Shown: positions 17,912-26,805 of the stretch, piece by piece
Position numbering within the stretch: position 1 is the stretch's first letter
Layout: every line of letters starts with the position of its first letter
Assembly: GCA_963710535.1 (NCBI GenBank)
Contig: CAVQAW010000003.1
Span: forward strand, 620,001-684,000
DNA from: Pelagihabitans sp963710535
GTDB taxonomy: Bacteria > Bacteroidota > Bacteroidia > Flavobacteriales > Flavobacteriaceae
Length of the DNA stretch: 64,000 nucleotides
Reading direction: 5' to 3'
Made by a program: the position numbers and the translations under genes
The notes under the pieces: generated by a model
The model's database searches: none
The model's input: only the letters and a program-made list of their open reading frames with translations
What the model was told of the DNA's origin: nothing

Positions 17912-19267
17912 CTATTTTTTTTTGTGTTTACGGTGAAAATTTTTGTCGCCCCTGGTCTTTGGTTTTTTATACTTTTCCTTGATGATACGTTTATACGACC
18001 CGCCCAGATTTTGTTTTTTGTTCTTTTCCGATTTTTCATGAAAACTTGGGCCGGGCACATCATCGCCACTGGGTTGAAGCGGGTTATTGGCTTCGAGAAC
18101 GATCGGCTGTTCTTCAGGGGCCAATTGGGTGGCTATCTCCACCTCCACAGGCAATTCCAAAAGTGGAATGGTTTTGCTCATTAACGCTTCTATCGCGTTT
18201 TTGAAAGGCAATTCAGACTCCGTAAAAAGCAAGATTGAGGTACCCTGTTGCGCAGCCCTACCAGTTCGGCCGATCCTATGGATGTAATTTTCAGGAAAAT
18301 GTGGGGTATCAAAATTCACCACATGCGATATCCCCTCCAGGTCCAATCCCCGGGCCATGACATCCGTGGTCACCAAAATTCGGTTTTTGCCCGCATCGAA
18401 TTGTTTAATGGAACGCAGCCTATAGTTCTGGGTCTTGTTCGAATGGATGACACACAGCTCTTCCCCGAAGTAATCCTCCAATTTGCCGAACAACAGATCC
18501 GCACTTCGTTTGTTGGCCACAAAAACCAAAACTTTGTGATAGGTTTCCCGATCTTGGAACAAATGCAGCAACAGATTGATCTTGGTATAAAAATTGGGCA
18601 CTGCATAGGCATTTTGCCCAATATTTTCAAGTGGGGTACCACTGACGGCAACGGTGATTTTATGGGCAGCGATAAAAAAATCATTGATCAAGGCCTCGAT
18701 CTCTTCGGTCATGGTGGCCGAGAACATGATGTTCTGCCGGCGTTCGGGCAAAAGTTCAAAGATATTGGTGATCTGGAAACGAAAACCCAGATCTAGCATG
18801 ACATCGACCTCATCGATGACCAGTTTTTTGACCGATTTCAATTGCAATGCCCGGGAAAGGACCAAATCGTACAAACGTCCCGGTGTGGCCACTACGATAT
18901 CGCATCCTTCTGCCAATGCTTCCTTATGCCTGCTCATATTGGTGCCTCCAAATACGCCAATGACACGTACGCTGGAATATTTGCCGAGCTTTTCAATTTC
19001 TTCGACCACCTGGAGTACCAATTCCCGCGTGGGAACGAGTATTAAAACCCGCGGTTGTACCTGTTTTGAAAATGAGAGCGATTGCAATATGGGCAACAAA
19101 TAGGCAAATGTCTTACCCGTACCGGTTTGGGCGATGCCTACCACGTCCTTTCCGGAAAGGACCACCGAGAAGGATTGCGACTGTATCGGTGTAGGATGCA
19201 CAAATCCCAAATCGTCAAGTGCATGTCGGAGGGGGTTTGATATTTTAAAATCGTCGAAACCGGCCAT
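17912..19267 (-). CDS. DEAD-box ATP-dependent RNA helicase
   Basis: This 451-residue RNA helicase has motif I AQTGTGKT, Ia PTREL, Ib TPGR, III SAT and VI HRIGRTGR. Motif II reads DEVD rather than DEAD. The last 60 residues are rich in lysine and arginine, a common RNA-binding tail. It probably remodels rRNA or mRNA. A perfect TAnnTTTG box lies 25 bases upstream. The zinc-knuckle SDR gene follows closely on the same strand. Confidence 0.93.
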   Translation of the reverse strand: MAGFDDFKISNPLRHALDDLGFVHPTPIQSQSFSVVLSGKDVVGIAQTGTGKTFAYLLPILQSLSFSKQVQPRVLILVPTRELVLQVVEEIEKLGKYSSVRVIGVFGGTNMSRHKEALAEGCDIVVATPGRLYDLVLSRALQLKSVKKLVIDEVDVMLDLGFRFQITNIFELLPERRQNIMFSATMTEEIEALINDFFIAAHKITVAVSGTPLENIGQNAYAVPNFYTKINLLLHLFQDRETYHKVLVFVANKRSADLLFGKLEDYFGEELCVIHSNKTQNYRLRSIKQFDAGKNRILVTTDVMARGLDLEGISHVVNFDTPHFPENYIHRIGRTGRAAQQGTSILLFTESELPFKNAIEALMSKTIPLLELPVEVEIATQLAPEEQPIVLEANNPLQPSGDDVPGPSFHEKSEKNKKQNLGGSYKRIIKEKYKKPKTRGDKNFHRKHKKK

Positions 19268-19292
19268 TGGATGATTTTACCTATTAAAGGGG

Positions 19293-19300
19293 CAAAACTA
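19293..19300 (-). promoter_or_regulatory. -7 box (TAGTTTTG) of the helicase gene
   Basis: On the minus strand the sequence reads TAGTTTTG, an exact match to TAnnTTTG, 25 nt before the helicase ATG. No convincing -33 element was found. Confidence 0.5.
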
Positions 19301-19477
19301 AGCCGTAAAAGTGGAACTGTGGCCGAAATGGCCAAAAAGATGTTCTGCTTGCCTTTAAAAGCCAAGCATCAACTGATTTTGCTAAAACAGAATGGATAAA
19401 ATCCCCAATCGGTATTTGTGCTCCTTTGATAATTTTTGTTAATTTAAGTCCAACTAATATGCAATGACCACCATTTG

Positions 19478-20503
19478 ATGTCCTTAAGGCGATTTCTACT
19501 ATTGTTCTGTTCGGGGTTGATGCCTTTTATGGCCTGTCCTCAGGGGGCAAGTTCTGAACCATATATCATGACCGTAACTGGCAAGATGCCCGTTCAAAAT
19601 TTCGGGAAAATCTTTCCCCATGAACACATCATCACCGACTTTTTGGGGGCCGAACAACTTATAGAACCGCGTTACCGACAGGAAGAGGCCATTGACGTTG
19701 TTTTGCCCCATCTTCATCAACTGAAGCAATCGGGGGTCGGACTGCTTTTTGAATGTACCCCGAATTACATCGGCAGAAATGTTGAACTGCTCAAAACCCT
19801 GTCAGAACGTTCCGGTATCGCCATGGTTACCAATACGGGATACTACTCGGCCGTGGATAAAAAATTTCTTCCCAAGCATGCATTTACCGAAACAGCCGAA
19901 GCCATTTCAAAAAGATGGGAAAGGGAATGGGAGGAAGGGATCGGGGGTTCCGGTATCAGACCGGGATTCATCAAACTTGGGGTAGGGAACGGCCCCCTTG
20001 ATGAGATAGAGGCCAAATTGCTTCGGGCGGCCCTCCTCCTGCACAAAAAGAGCGGTCTTACGATTGCCATGCATACCGGTGATGCCGCTGCCGCGAATTC
20101 GGAATTTGAAATCCTGAAGAGCGAAGGGGTGCGGGCATCGGCCATGATTTGGGTGCACGCCCAGAATGCCAGCCATGGGGAACGGGAAACCTTGGCCAAA
20201 AAAGGTGTTTGGATCAGTCTCGACGGTGTAAATGAAAAGGGAATGGCGCAGTATGTTGAAATGATCGGAAAGATGAAGGAAAGCAAGCTCCTCTCGCGAT
20301 TGTTGCTTTCTCAGGACGATGGGTGGATGGCGGAAGAAAAAAACGGTGCCATGCAACTGGAAACCTACCGGAATGGGAACAATACGCCCTACACCACTAT
20401 CTTGGAATTACTGCTTCCCGAGCTCATTAAATCGGGGTTTACCCAAAAAGAAATCGACCAACTGGTATACGAAAACCCGATAAAGGCTTACGCCCTTGAA
20501 TAA
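19478..20503 (+). CDS. Phosphotriesterase-family metal hydrolase, secreted
   Basis: This 341-residue protein of the amidohydrolase superfamily, phosphotriesterase branch, has the metal ligands HEH (FPHEHI), Lys in FIKLGVG (the carboxylated lysine), His in AMHTGD and VHAQN, and Asp in SQDDG. Most bacterial members are lactonases or carboxylesterases rather than true phosphotriesterases. The N-terminus is a signal sequence ending near FMAC, possibly a lipoprotein signal. The ATG at 19478 is used; the TTG just before it is unlikely. It is convergent with the ABC permease gene. Confidence 0.87.
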   Translation: MSLRRFLLLFCSGLMPFMACPQGASSEPYIMTVTGKMPVQNFGKIFPHEHIITDFLGAEQLIEPRYRQEEAIDVVLPHLHQLKQSGVGLLFECTPNYIGRNVELLKTLSERSGIAMVTNTGYYSAVDKKFLPKHAFTETAEAISKRWEREWEEGIGGSGIRPGFIKLGVGNGPLDEIEAKLLRAALLLHKKSGLTIAMHTGDAAAANSEFEILKSEGVRASAMIWVHAQNASHGERETLAKKGVWISLDGVNEKGMAQYVEMIGKMKESKLLSRLLLSQDDGWMAEEKNGAMQLETYRNGNNTPYTTILELLLPELIKSGFTQKEIDQLVYENPIKAYALE

Positions 20504-20527
20504 TAGATCGGACGGCAAGGTAGAAGA

Positions 20528-23083
20528 TTATTGCCCTTCCTTTCGCAGCACCTGCAAAGGCGGACTGTTCAGGACACTCCTGCTGTTGGCCATCCCGATA
20601 AGCAATACCAGAAGCGTTATGCCCGGAACCAGTATGAGAAAAGGTGTCCAAGAGGGAACAAATACGGCCTTAAAGACAAATAGGGCCAATAGCTGACTTC
20701 CGATAAGCGAAAGTACAAGGCCCATTCCACTGCCCAATAGGCCCAGATAAAGGTATTCCAGGGCGGTTATTTTCAAAATCTGATTTGACTTGGCCCCAAG
20801 GGTGCGCAACAAAACGCTCTCCTTGATCCTTTGGTACTTGCTGTTGCGAACCGACCCTATCAATACGATAATACCCGTAAGGATACTGAAAAAGGCCATG
20901 AAATTGATGACCCAAGAAATCTTGTCCAAGATGCCCTCCACCAATCTCAGCAGTTGGCGAATGTCGATAATGGAAACTGTGGGGAATTTTCGGACAAGCT
21001 CTCGCTGCAACTTAGCCGAGGTTTTGTCGTCGGGTACTTTCGTGCTGAGCACATGGAATTGTGGGGCATTTTCCAGAACCCCAGTGGGAAAGATAACCGA
21101 AAAATTCATTTGCATCCGGCCCCAGTCCACAGCACGGACACTCGCGACCACGGTATTCATCAATACCCCTTGCACATTGAACACCAAGGTGTCGCCCTCG
21201 GTGACCTGTGCGTCGCGGGCTATGTTGTCGGAAATGGAAATCGGCACAGCTGCCCCAGCTTCGAATTTTGGGTTCCATTCCCCAGATGCCAAGGTTTCCG
21301 AAGCAATGAGGGAATCCCGGTAGGTGACCCTAAATTCATGGTTTAGGATCCAGCGATTTATCGTGGAGGTGGTATCCTGCCGAATATCGTTCACGTCCCT
21401 CCCTTTTATCCGCTGTACGCGCATGGTCACAATGGGAATGTTGTCGATTACTTCAAGATCGTTGCCCTCAATGCTGTTGGCGGCCTCCGTTACCTGGTTG
21501 GTTTGAATATCGAGCAAGATCAGATTGGGGGCTTGGTTGCTGCCTTCCACCGAGGTTTTTGCCAAAAGGATGTCTTTGGAGAAATATAGGGTGCTGATCA
21601 AAAAGGTGCCCACCCCAATGGCCAACAAAAGCACCAAAGTTTGGTTATTGGGCCGGTAGAGGTTCAAAAGGCTCTGTCGGGCCACAAACCCCCAATTGGC
21701 GGGAAAATATCTTTTTATGGCCCTCATGAACAAGACGGCAATTCCCGTCAAAACCGAAAAGACGACCAAAATTCCAAGAACAAAGCCAAGCGCGAAACGC
21801 ACATTGTTCAATAGCCAAAATGAAAAGGCCAGTAAGAGCAACAATATCACCGCCATTACGTAAAGTCCGGCCCTGCGCACCTTTTGGGAAGTCCCTTCCT
21901 GAATCCGCAATACCTGCAGAGGAGAAACATAATAGGTGCCCAGTAAGGGTGTCAACGCGAACAAAACAGACATCACAAAGCCCAACAAAGGACCAATGAT
22001 CACAGGTTGCCAGGAAAAGGATACCGTAAGTTCAATGGGTAGGAACTCTTGCAACAGCACCGGAAAAGCCTGCTGCAACAAAAGCCCCAATACCGTACCG
22101 ATCACGCCGCCAACAAGGCCCATCCCAGCTATTTGGATAAGGAAAATCAGGAAGCTCTGCTTTCTGCTGGCACCGAGGCATTTTAGGACCGCAACGGAGG
22201 CCAACTTTTCCTTGATGTAGATGTGCACCGAACTGGCAATACCCACACACCCCAATAAAAGGGCAATGAAGGCGACCAAGTTCAAGAATTTTCCAAAGTT
22301 ATCGTACCTGCGTCCCAATTGACGCCCAGTGGATTCATGGGTGTCAAGATCGGCATTCTCGGCATCGAGTATGGGATCGAGTTGTTTGGCCAACTGGATG
22401 TAATCGGGTTCCGGTTTGGCCACAAAATAGTTTTTGTATTCTACCCTGCTTCCGACCTGTACCAACCCGGTAGAATCGATCAGTCTGTAGGGGATGTATA
22501 CCGGAGGTGCCACAGAGGCAGTAATGCCAGTGCTCCCAGGTCCTGATGAAACCGCGCCCAAAATAGGAATCGAAACCTGCCCTACCTTGATCGAATCCCC
22601 GGGCTGAAGTCCATATTGCAGCATTAAGGTCGCATCGACCAAGGCACCACCCAAGTCCTGATAGGTTGCGGCAGCGGTAACAGGTTTGGTTTCCAAGGCA
22701 CCATAAAAGGGAAATTCGCCCTGAATACCGCGTACCAATACCAGTTTGGTCGCTCCTTTTTTGGGGAATGCCGCCATGGAGGGAAAGTTGATTTCCTCCG
22801 CATCGGATCCCCCAAGGGAATCGATTATCTTTTGTACCCTTTCGGTAGGCGGTTGGTTGGCAACAATCAAAAAATCGGAGCCCATCAGTGACTTCGATTG
22901 TTCCTTGAAATTCTGTTTGAGGTTATTGCCGAAAGATTGGATGGAGACAAGGGCGGCGATACCGAGGATAATGGAAGCCATAAACAGTAAAAGCCGATTT
23001 AAACTGGCCCTGCCATCGCGCCAGGCCATTCGGAAAAGCCATGAGGTCCCAGCCCCTTGATTATTTGGGTTGTTCTTGCTCAA
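20528..23083 (-). CDS. ABC exporter permease, FtsX/YbbP type
   Basis: This 851-residue membrane protein has an N-terminal transmembrane helix, a periplasmic MacB-like domain, two FtsX-type transmembrane blocks (about residues 260-490 and 720-840) and a second periplasmic region. The layout matches E. coli YbbP. Its start overlaps the stop of the ATPase gene by 4 bases (ATGA), so the two are translationally coupled. FtsX-type exporters move lipids, lipoproteins or peptides, or transmit force, rather than importing solutes. The cargo is unknown. Confidence 0.9.
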   Translation of the reverse strand: MSKNNPNNQGAGTSWLFRMAWRDGRASLNRLLLFMASIILGIAALVSIQSFGNNLKQNFKEQSKSLMGSDFLIVANQPPTERVQKIIDSLGGSDAEEINFPSMAAFPKKGATKLVLVRGIQGEFPFYGALETKPVTAAATYQDLGGALVDATLMLQYGLQPGDSIKVGQVSIPILGAVSSGPGSTGITASVAPPVYIPYRLIDSTGLVQVGSRVEYKNYFVAKPEPDYIQLAKQLDPILDAENADLDTHESTGRQLGRRYDNFGKFLNLVAFIALLLGCVGIASSVHIYIKEKLASVAVLKCLGASRKQSFLIFLIQIAGMGLVGGVIGTVLGLLLQQAFPVLLQEFLPIELTVSFSWQPVIIGPLLGFVMSVLFALTPLLGTYYVSPLQVLRIQEGTSQKVRRAGLYVMAVILLLLLAFSFWLLNNVRFALGFVLGILVVFSVLTGIAVLFMRAIKRYFPANWGFVARQSLLNLYRPNNQTLVLLLAIGVGTFLISTLYFSKDILLAKTSVEGSNQAPNLILLDIQTNQVTEAANSIEGNDLEVIDNIPIVTMRVQRIKGRDVNDIRQDTTSTINRWILNHEFRVTYRDSLIASETLASGEWNPKFEAGAAVPISISDNIARDAQVTEGDTLVFNVQGVLMNTVVASVRAVDWGRMQMNFSVIFPTGVLENAPQFHVLSTKVPDDKTSAKLQRELVRKFPTVSIIDIRQLLRLVEGILDKISWVINFMAFFSILTGIIVLIGSVRNSKYQRIKESVLLRTLGAKSNQILKITALEYLYLGLLGSGMGLVLSLIGSQLLALFVFKAVFVPSWTPFLILVPGITLLVLLIGMANSRSVLNSPPLQVLRKEGQ

Positions 23084-23769
23084 AGTGATTCGGTAAGTTG
23101 ATTGGCGACCATCTTTCCGCCCTTCAATTTAAGGATGCGCTGGGTGCGTTGTGCCAGATCTGTATCATGGGTCACGATGATCAGGGTTGTGCCCGCATCT
23201 TCGTTGAGTTCGAACAACAGCTGCACCACTTTTTCACCGGTCTCCTCATCCAGATTGCCCGTCGGTTCATCGGCGAACAGAATGGAGGGTTTGTTCGAAA
23301 AGGCCCTTGCCAAGGCCACCCGCTGCTGTTCTCCTCCAGAGAGTTGTGAAGGATAATGGTTCATGCGATCGGCAAGGCCCACCTTATGCAGCAGTTCCCG
23401 CCCAATCACGCCAGCATTTTTGGCACCTTGCAATTCCAAGGGAACAATCACGTTCTCCAACGCGGTCAGCGTGGGAAGCAACTGGAAGTTCTGGAAAATA
23501 AAACCAACGTTTCTATTCCTCAAAAGCGCGCGCTCGTCTTCGTTCAGGCTATTTATTTCGGTCCCACAAAGGGTTACCGTGCCTGTATCGGGCCGATCCA
23601 ATCCTGCGCAAAGCCCAAGCAGTGTGGTTTTACCGCTTCCCGAAGGCCCAACGATCGCAAAAGTTGCTCCTTGTTCCACATCGAAAGAAATATGATCAAG
23701 AACGGTAAGCGTCTTCGAACCGCTTGTATAGCTTTTCCCTAAATTGCTAACGTTTAATATCTTTGCCAT
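23080..23769 (-). CDS. ABC exporter ATPase, LolD/YbbA type
   Basis: This 229-residue ATP-binding subunit has Walker A GPSGSGKTT, the Q-loop in FIFQNFQLLP, signature LSGGEQQRVALARA, Walker B ILFADEP and the H-loop IVTHD. The sequence is of the LolD/MacB/YbbA class that pairs with FtsX-type permeases. It overlaps the permease gene by 4 bases and is divergent from a TesA-like esterase gene 71 bases away. The same tesA/ybbA-ybbP arrangement is known in E. coli. Confidence 0.93.
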   Translation of the reverse strand: MAKILNVSNLGKSYTSGSKTLTVLDHISFDVEQGATFAIVGPSGSGKTTLLGLCAGLDRPDTGTVTLCGTEINSLNEDERALLRNRNVGFIFQNFQLLPTLTALENVIVPLELQGAKNAGVIGRELLHKVGLADRMNHYPSQLSGGEQQRVALARAFSNKPSILFADEPTGNLDEETGEKVVQLLFELNEDAGTTLIIVTHDTDLAQRTQRILKLKGGKMVANQLTESL

Positions 23770-23840
23770 CGCAGTTTGGTCTAAATTTTACGAGAAAGGC
23801 CAAAATAACGAATTGAAATCGACATTTAGAACCCAACATC

Positions 23841-24533
23841 ATGCGAACCCTCATAAATCTTTGTTATTTTTTGTGCTTGTCCCTAATTGTCTCCTGCGGG
23901 GAGAGCACCGATAAAAAAACCGGGAAGGGTCAAAATGTCGAAGTGGAACCCTTGACCGAGATAAAAAAAGATTCGGATACCAAAATCATAGTGTTCTTTG
24001 GCAACAGCTTAACGGCAGGGTATGGGTTGGATACCGAAGAGGCCTTTCCCGCCCTCATCCAAAATAGGATCGATTCGCTGCAGCTCAACTATACGGTGGT
24101 CAATTCGGGCTTGAGCGGGGAGACTACGACCAGCGGCAAGAACCGCCTCGATTGGGTATTGAACCAAAAGATCGATGTCTTTGTGCTGGAATTGGGCGCC
24201 AATGACGGATTAAGGGGCATTCCCCTCGGCGAGACCCGTAAAAACCTACAGGAAATCATCGATGCGGTCAAAACAAAAAATCCTGAGACAAAAATCATTT
24301 TGGCCGGGATGCAAATACCACCCAATATGGGCAAGGACTACACTTCCGAATTCAGAAACATGTATCCGGATCTTGCAGAAAAGAACCAAACCCTGCTGAT
24401 CCCTTTCTTATTGGAGAACGTGGCCGGCATTCCTGCTTTGAACCAAGCCGATGGCATCCACCCTACTACACAAGGCCAAAAAATCGTCTCCGACAACGTT
24501 TGGGAAATTCTCCAACCAGTGGTCACTGAATAG
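23841..24533 (+). CDS. Lipoprotein SGNH/GDSL hydrolase, TesA-like
   Basis: This 230-residue lipoprotein (signal ending SLIVSC) carries an SGNH esterase domain. Blocks I, II, III and V are visible as FGNSLTAGYGL, NSGLSGETT, ELGANDGLRG and DGIHPTTQG, giving Ser, Gly, Asn and Asp/His. It is like E. coli TesA, a thioesterase/lysophospholipase/arylesterase, with an added linker after the lipid anchor. It is divergent from the YbbA/YbbP-like exporter, the same neighbourhood as in E. coli, which suggests a link to lipid metabolism in the envelope. Confidence 0.9.
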   Translation: MRTLINLCYFLCLSLIVSCGESTDKKTGKGQNVEVEPLTEIKKDSDTKIIVFFGNSLTAGYGLDTEEAFPALIQNRIDSLQLNYTVVNSGLSGETTTSGKNRLDWVLNQKIDVFVLELGANDGLRGIPLGETRKNLQEIIDAVKTKNPETKIILAGMQIPPNMGKDYTSEFRNMYPDLAEKNQTLLIPFLLENVAGIPALNQADGIHPTTQGQKIVSDNVWEILQPVVTE

Positions 24534-24571
24534 TCAAATTGTTGTACCTTCTGGCTGGAACAACACCAGCC

Positions 24572-25444
24572 ATGATAAAACCGATTTTATTCACTTTCTT
24601 GCTGCTTTTTCTTGTTGGTTGCCGATCAGATCAAAAGCAATCCGTCCCCAACGAAGCGTGGACCTCCTTATGGAACGGCAAGGACCTCAACGGATGGCAT
24701 ACCTATTTGGGCACCCCATACAACAGGGAAACCGACAGTTTGGGGAATACGCTCGTACCCTATGGCATCGACCATGATCCTTTGGGGGTGATTACCGTTG
24801 TAGCAACAGAGGCCGGCAATGCCATCAGGATATCGGGTTTGGCCTGGGGCATGATCTACTCCGAAAAGGAATTTAAAAACTATCACCTGAAGTTAAAGGT
24901 AAAATGGGGCAAGGCCATGTACCCACCAAGGGAGAACGGACCGCGGGACAGCGGACTCCTGTACCATGGCTTCGGGGAACCCGGTTCGGCGAACAATTGG
25001 ATGGGCTCCCAGGAATTACAGGTTCAGGAAGGCGATATGGGTGATTATTGGCCGGTAGGCGATGTGGAAATAGACGTACCCAGCGTGGCAAAAGACGACA
25101 AATACTTCATTTACAAACAAGGGGCCCCTTTACGGACCTATTATTTGGCAGAGATTCTGAAGACCGCAAGCGACGATAGCTTGGCCAAGCGACGTGTCTT
25201 TAAGGCCTTTGATGCAGAAAGGCCACATGGCGAATGGAACGAGCTTGAATTGATCAGCTATGGTGATTCGAGCGTGCACATCGTAAATGGGAAAGAGGTG
25301 ATGCGGCTTTATAACTCCCGGAACATGCTCACCAAAGCGCCCTTGAATTCGGGAAGGATCATTTTGCAATCGGAAGGGGCAGAAGTTTTTTATAAAGACC
25401 TCTATCTAAAGCCCATCGACAGCATGCCTGAGCAATATCAATAA
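24572..25444 (+). CDS. DUF1080 (3-keto-disaccharide hydrolase-like) lipoprotein
   Basis: This 290-residue lipoprotein has signal FLLLFLVGC and one DUF1080 domain of the concanavalin-like fold: LWNGKDLNGWHTYLG at the start, RDSGLLYHGFGEP in the middle and YKDLYLKPI at the end. Some DUF1080 proteins hydrolyse 3-keto-glycosides; others are uncharacterised. The ATG at 24572 begins the lipoprotein signal. The gene follows the TesA-like gene by 38 bases on the same strand. Three Gfo/Idh/MocA oxidoreductases in the window could in principle supply keto-sugars, but this is inference. Confidence 0.85.
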   Translation: MIKPILFTFLLLFLVGCRSDQKQSVPNEAWTSLWNGKDLNGWHTYLGTPYNRETDSLGNTLVPYGIDHDPLGVITVVATEAGNAIRISGLAWGMIYSEKEFKNYHLKLKVKWGKAMYPPRENGPRDSGLLYHGFGEPGSANNWMGSQELQVQEGDMGDYWPVGDVEIDVPSVAKDDKYFIYKQGAPLRTYYLAEILKTASDDSLAKRRVFKAFDAERPHGEWNELELISYGDSSVHIVNGKEVMRLYNSRNMLTKAPLNSGRIILQSEGAEVFYKDLYLKPIDSMPEQYQ

Positions 25445-25497
25445 GATTTTTCTTGAAATATGCTTCGATGGCCGAAGCAAGTTTGGAACTTTTTGGA

Positions 25498-25737
25498 TTA
25501 AGCCATTTTGGCGGCATCCCTTTTGGTGGTGAAAGAAAGGGCGTGCTTTACTTTAGAATCTGACCTCTTGTACAACCTGGCCACCTCGATGGTGTTCTCC
25601 AAAGAAACTTCTTGGGTAGCGGTGGCGGTAACAATGCCCATCTCGATGGTGGCAACCTTTACTTCCTTGGTATCGTTCTGGGCTTGTGCGGCCACTCCGA
25701 TGAAAAGAACTAAGATGAAGGTTGCGATGGTTTTCAT
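25498..25737 (-). CDS. Small secreted protein, KMA-tailed family, copy 1
   Basis: This 79-residue protein has a Sec signal peptide (MKTIATFILVLFIGVAAQAQ) and a mature part of about 59 residues. Its protein sequence is identical to copies 2 and 3, although the genes differ at a few synonymous bases. Motifs are MGIV, ARLYKRS, VKHALSFTTK and the final KMA. Basic residues cluster in the second half. The ATG at 25737 begins the signal peptide; an upstream in-frame start would read through a conserved inverted repeat and is unlikely. Function is unknown. Candidate roles are an exported signal, a surface factor or a substrate of the nearby M23/LytTR genes; none is proven. Confidence 0.82.
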   Translation of the reverse strand: MKTIATFILVLFIGVAAQAQNDTKEVKVATIEMGIVTATATQEVSLENTIEVARLYKRSDSKVKHALSFTTKRDAAKMA

Positions 25738-25739
25738 GA

Positions 25740-25772
25740 CTTGCGTTTTGTTATAATAATAACTCCCGCAAG
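25740..25772 (-). promoter_or_regulatory. Leader inverted repeat of small protein gene copy 1
   Basis: CTTGCG and CGCAAG form a 6-bp inverted repeat with a 21-nt A/T-rich spacer, ending 2 bases before the ATG. The same structure is conserved in copies 2 (26532-26564) and 3 (29201-29233). In an mRNA it could fold over the start region. Confidence 0.4.
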
Positions 25773-25921
25773 CGTATTTCAAAGGGTCATGATTCGTTCA
25801 AAAACACCCAATACTCGGTAATCGGCAAAAGGTCGGTCGAACTGCAAAAAACCCTCGACGAACGTTCGGGCACCCGAAATCACTTCAGCGAAAGAAGGTG
25901 CATTTCAACCGGACTTTGAGA

Positions 25922-26008
25922 CTGGATTTGGAGCAATAAATTGGGGTCAGGGCAGTTTTTTGAATAAAATTAAAGGGTTTCCGGAGAACAGACCCCCGGA
26001 AAGTCGCC
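25922..26008 (-). pseudogene. Decayed duplicate of the 3' end of the M23 peptidase gene
   Basis: These 87 bases match the last 29 codons of the M23 gene at 29383-30063 (around PGVCSPETL and FYSKNCPDPN). In the copy one Glu codon has become TAA and the original stop codon TAG has become CAG. The match breaks off sharply at 26008. The fragment is evidence that repeat copy 1 was duplicated from the locus next to the M23 gene. Confidence 0.88.
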
Positions 26009-26288
26009 AAGGATATTGTTGGGTAGGGCCAAATCAAATTCCTTTCGCATCATCTATCAGGTATACCACCAATGCAACCACGCACTGCAATTGGATTTCC
26101 ATTCTTGGAAGACCCATCATTACAAATGGGCATGCATGTCGCAATCATTGGATGTGATGGTGAAATATCCAATATTATATATTCCAACTTTTTAAAGGCA
26201 ATCTTAAGAGTCAATCTTAAAATGTATTAATGTCGGGATGATTGACAGGAAAATATCGCTGTTGAAATGAATTGAATATTGAATTAAG
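26009..26288. other. Unique spacer between repeat copies 1 and 2
   Basis: These 280 bases match neither the repeat nor the rest of the M23 gene. The left part could encode short fragments and the right part is A/T-rich. No convincing gene, RNA or mobile element end was seen. It may be the remnant of an older insertion or gene. Confidence 0.5.
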
Positions 26289-26697
26289 ATTAAGCCATTT
26301 TGGCGGCATCCCTTTTGGTGGTGAAAGAAAGGGCGTGCTTTACTTTAGAATCTGACCTCTTGTACAACCTGGCCACCTCGATGGTGTTCTCCAAGGAAAC
26401 TTCTTGGGTAGCGGTGGCGGTAACGATGCCCATCTCGATGGTGGCAACCTTTACTTCCTTGGTATCGTTCTGGGCTTGTGCGGCCACTCCGATGAAAAGA
26501 ACTAAGATGAAGGTTGCGATGGTTTTCATGACTTGCGTTTTGTTATAATAATAACTCCCGCAAGCGTATTTCAAAGGGTCATGATTCGTTCAAAAACACC
26601 CAATACTCGGTAATCGGCAAAAGGTCGGTCGAACTGCAAAAAACCCTCGACGAACGTTCGGGCACCCAAAATCACTTCAGCGAAAGAAGGTGCATTT
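26289..26697. repeat. Direct repeat copy 2 (about 409 bp) carrying the small secreted protein gene
   Basis: It matches copies 1 and 3 from the stop codon of the small gene to the GGTGCATTT upstream of it, then diverges. It lacks the M23-derived part. At one position upstream (CACCCAAAATC) it agrees with copy 3 against copy 1. Confidence 0.92.
26290..26529 (-). CDS. Small secreted protein, KMA-tailed family, copy 2
   Basis: The encoded 79 residues are identical to copies 1 and 3: signal peptide ending AQAQ, then MGIV, ARLYKRS, VKHALSF and KMA at the end. The gene differs from copy 1 by synonymous changes only. The leader inverted repeat lies at 26532-26564. It is divergent from the LytTR regulator gene, whose start lies 276 bases away, so both could share regulatory sequence. 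Function is unknown. Confidence 0.82.
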   Translation of the reverse strand: MKTIATFILVLFIGVAAQAQNDTKEVKVATIEMGIVTATATQEVSLENTIEVARLYKRSDSKVKHALSFTTKRDAAKMA

Positions 26698-26805
26698 TAT
26701 CGATGGTTTCTGGCCATTTTAGGATAGCATTAAGGGGTCGCCGATAAAGAATTGACTATATTAGGGATGATTTGGAAGGCAAAAGTGATTTGATTTGAGA
26801 CCGAC

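Larger units (their letters stand above)
25497..26008. repeat. Direct repeat copy 1 (512 bp) carrying the small secreted protein gene
   Basis: This segment is almost base-identical to 28958-29469 and has the same length. Its first 409 bases also match 26289-26697. It starts at the stop codon of the small gene, covers the gene and about 170 bases of its upstream region, and ends inside a copied 3' end of the M23 peptidase gene. It has no terminal inverted repeats, transposase or obvious target duplication. Confidence 0.92.

Noticed and set aside
18800..18840. DEVD in place of DEAD in the helicase as a sign of inactivity
   Set aside because: The catalytic Asp-Glu and the final Asp are kept and all other motifs are intact; such variants are common in active helicases.
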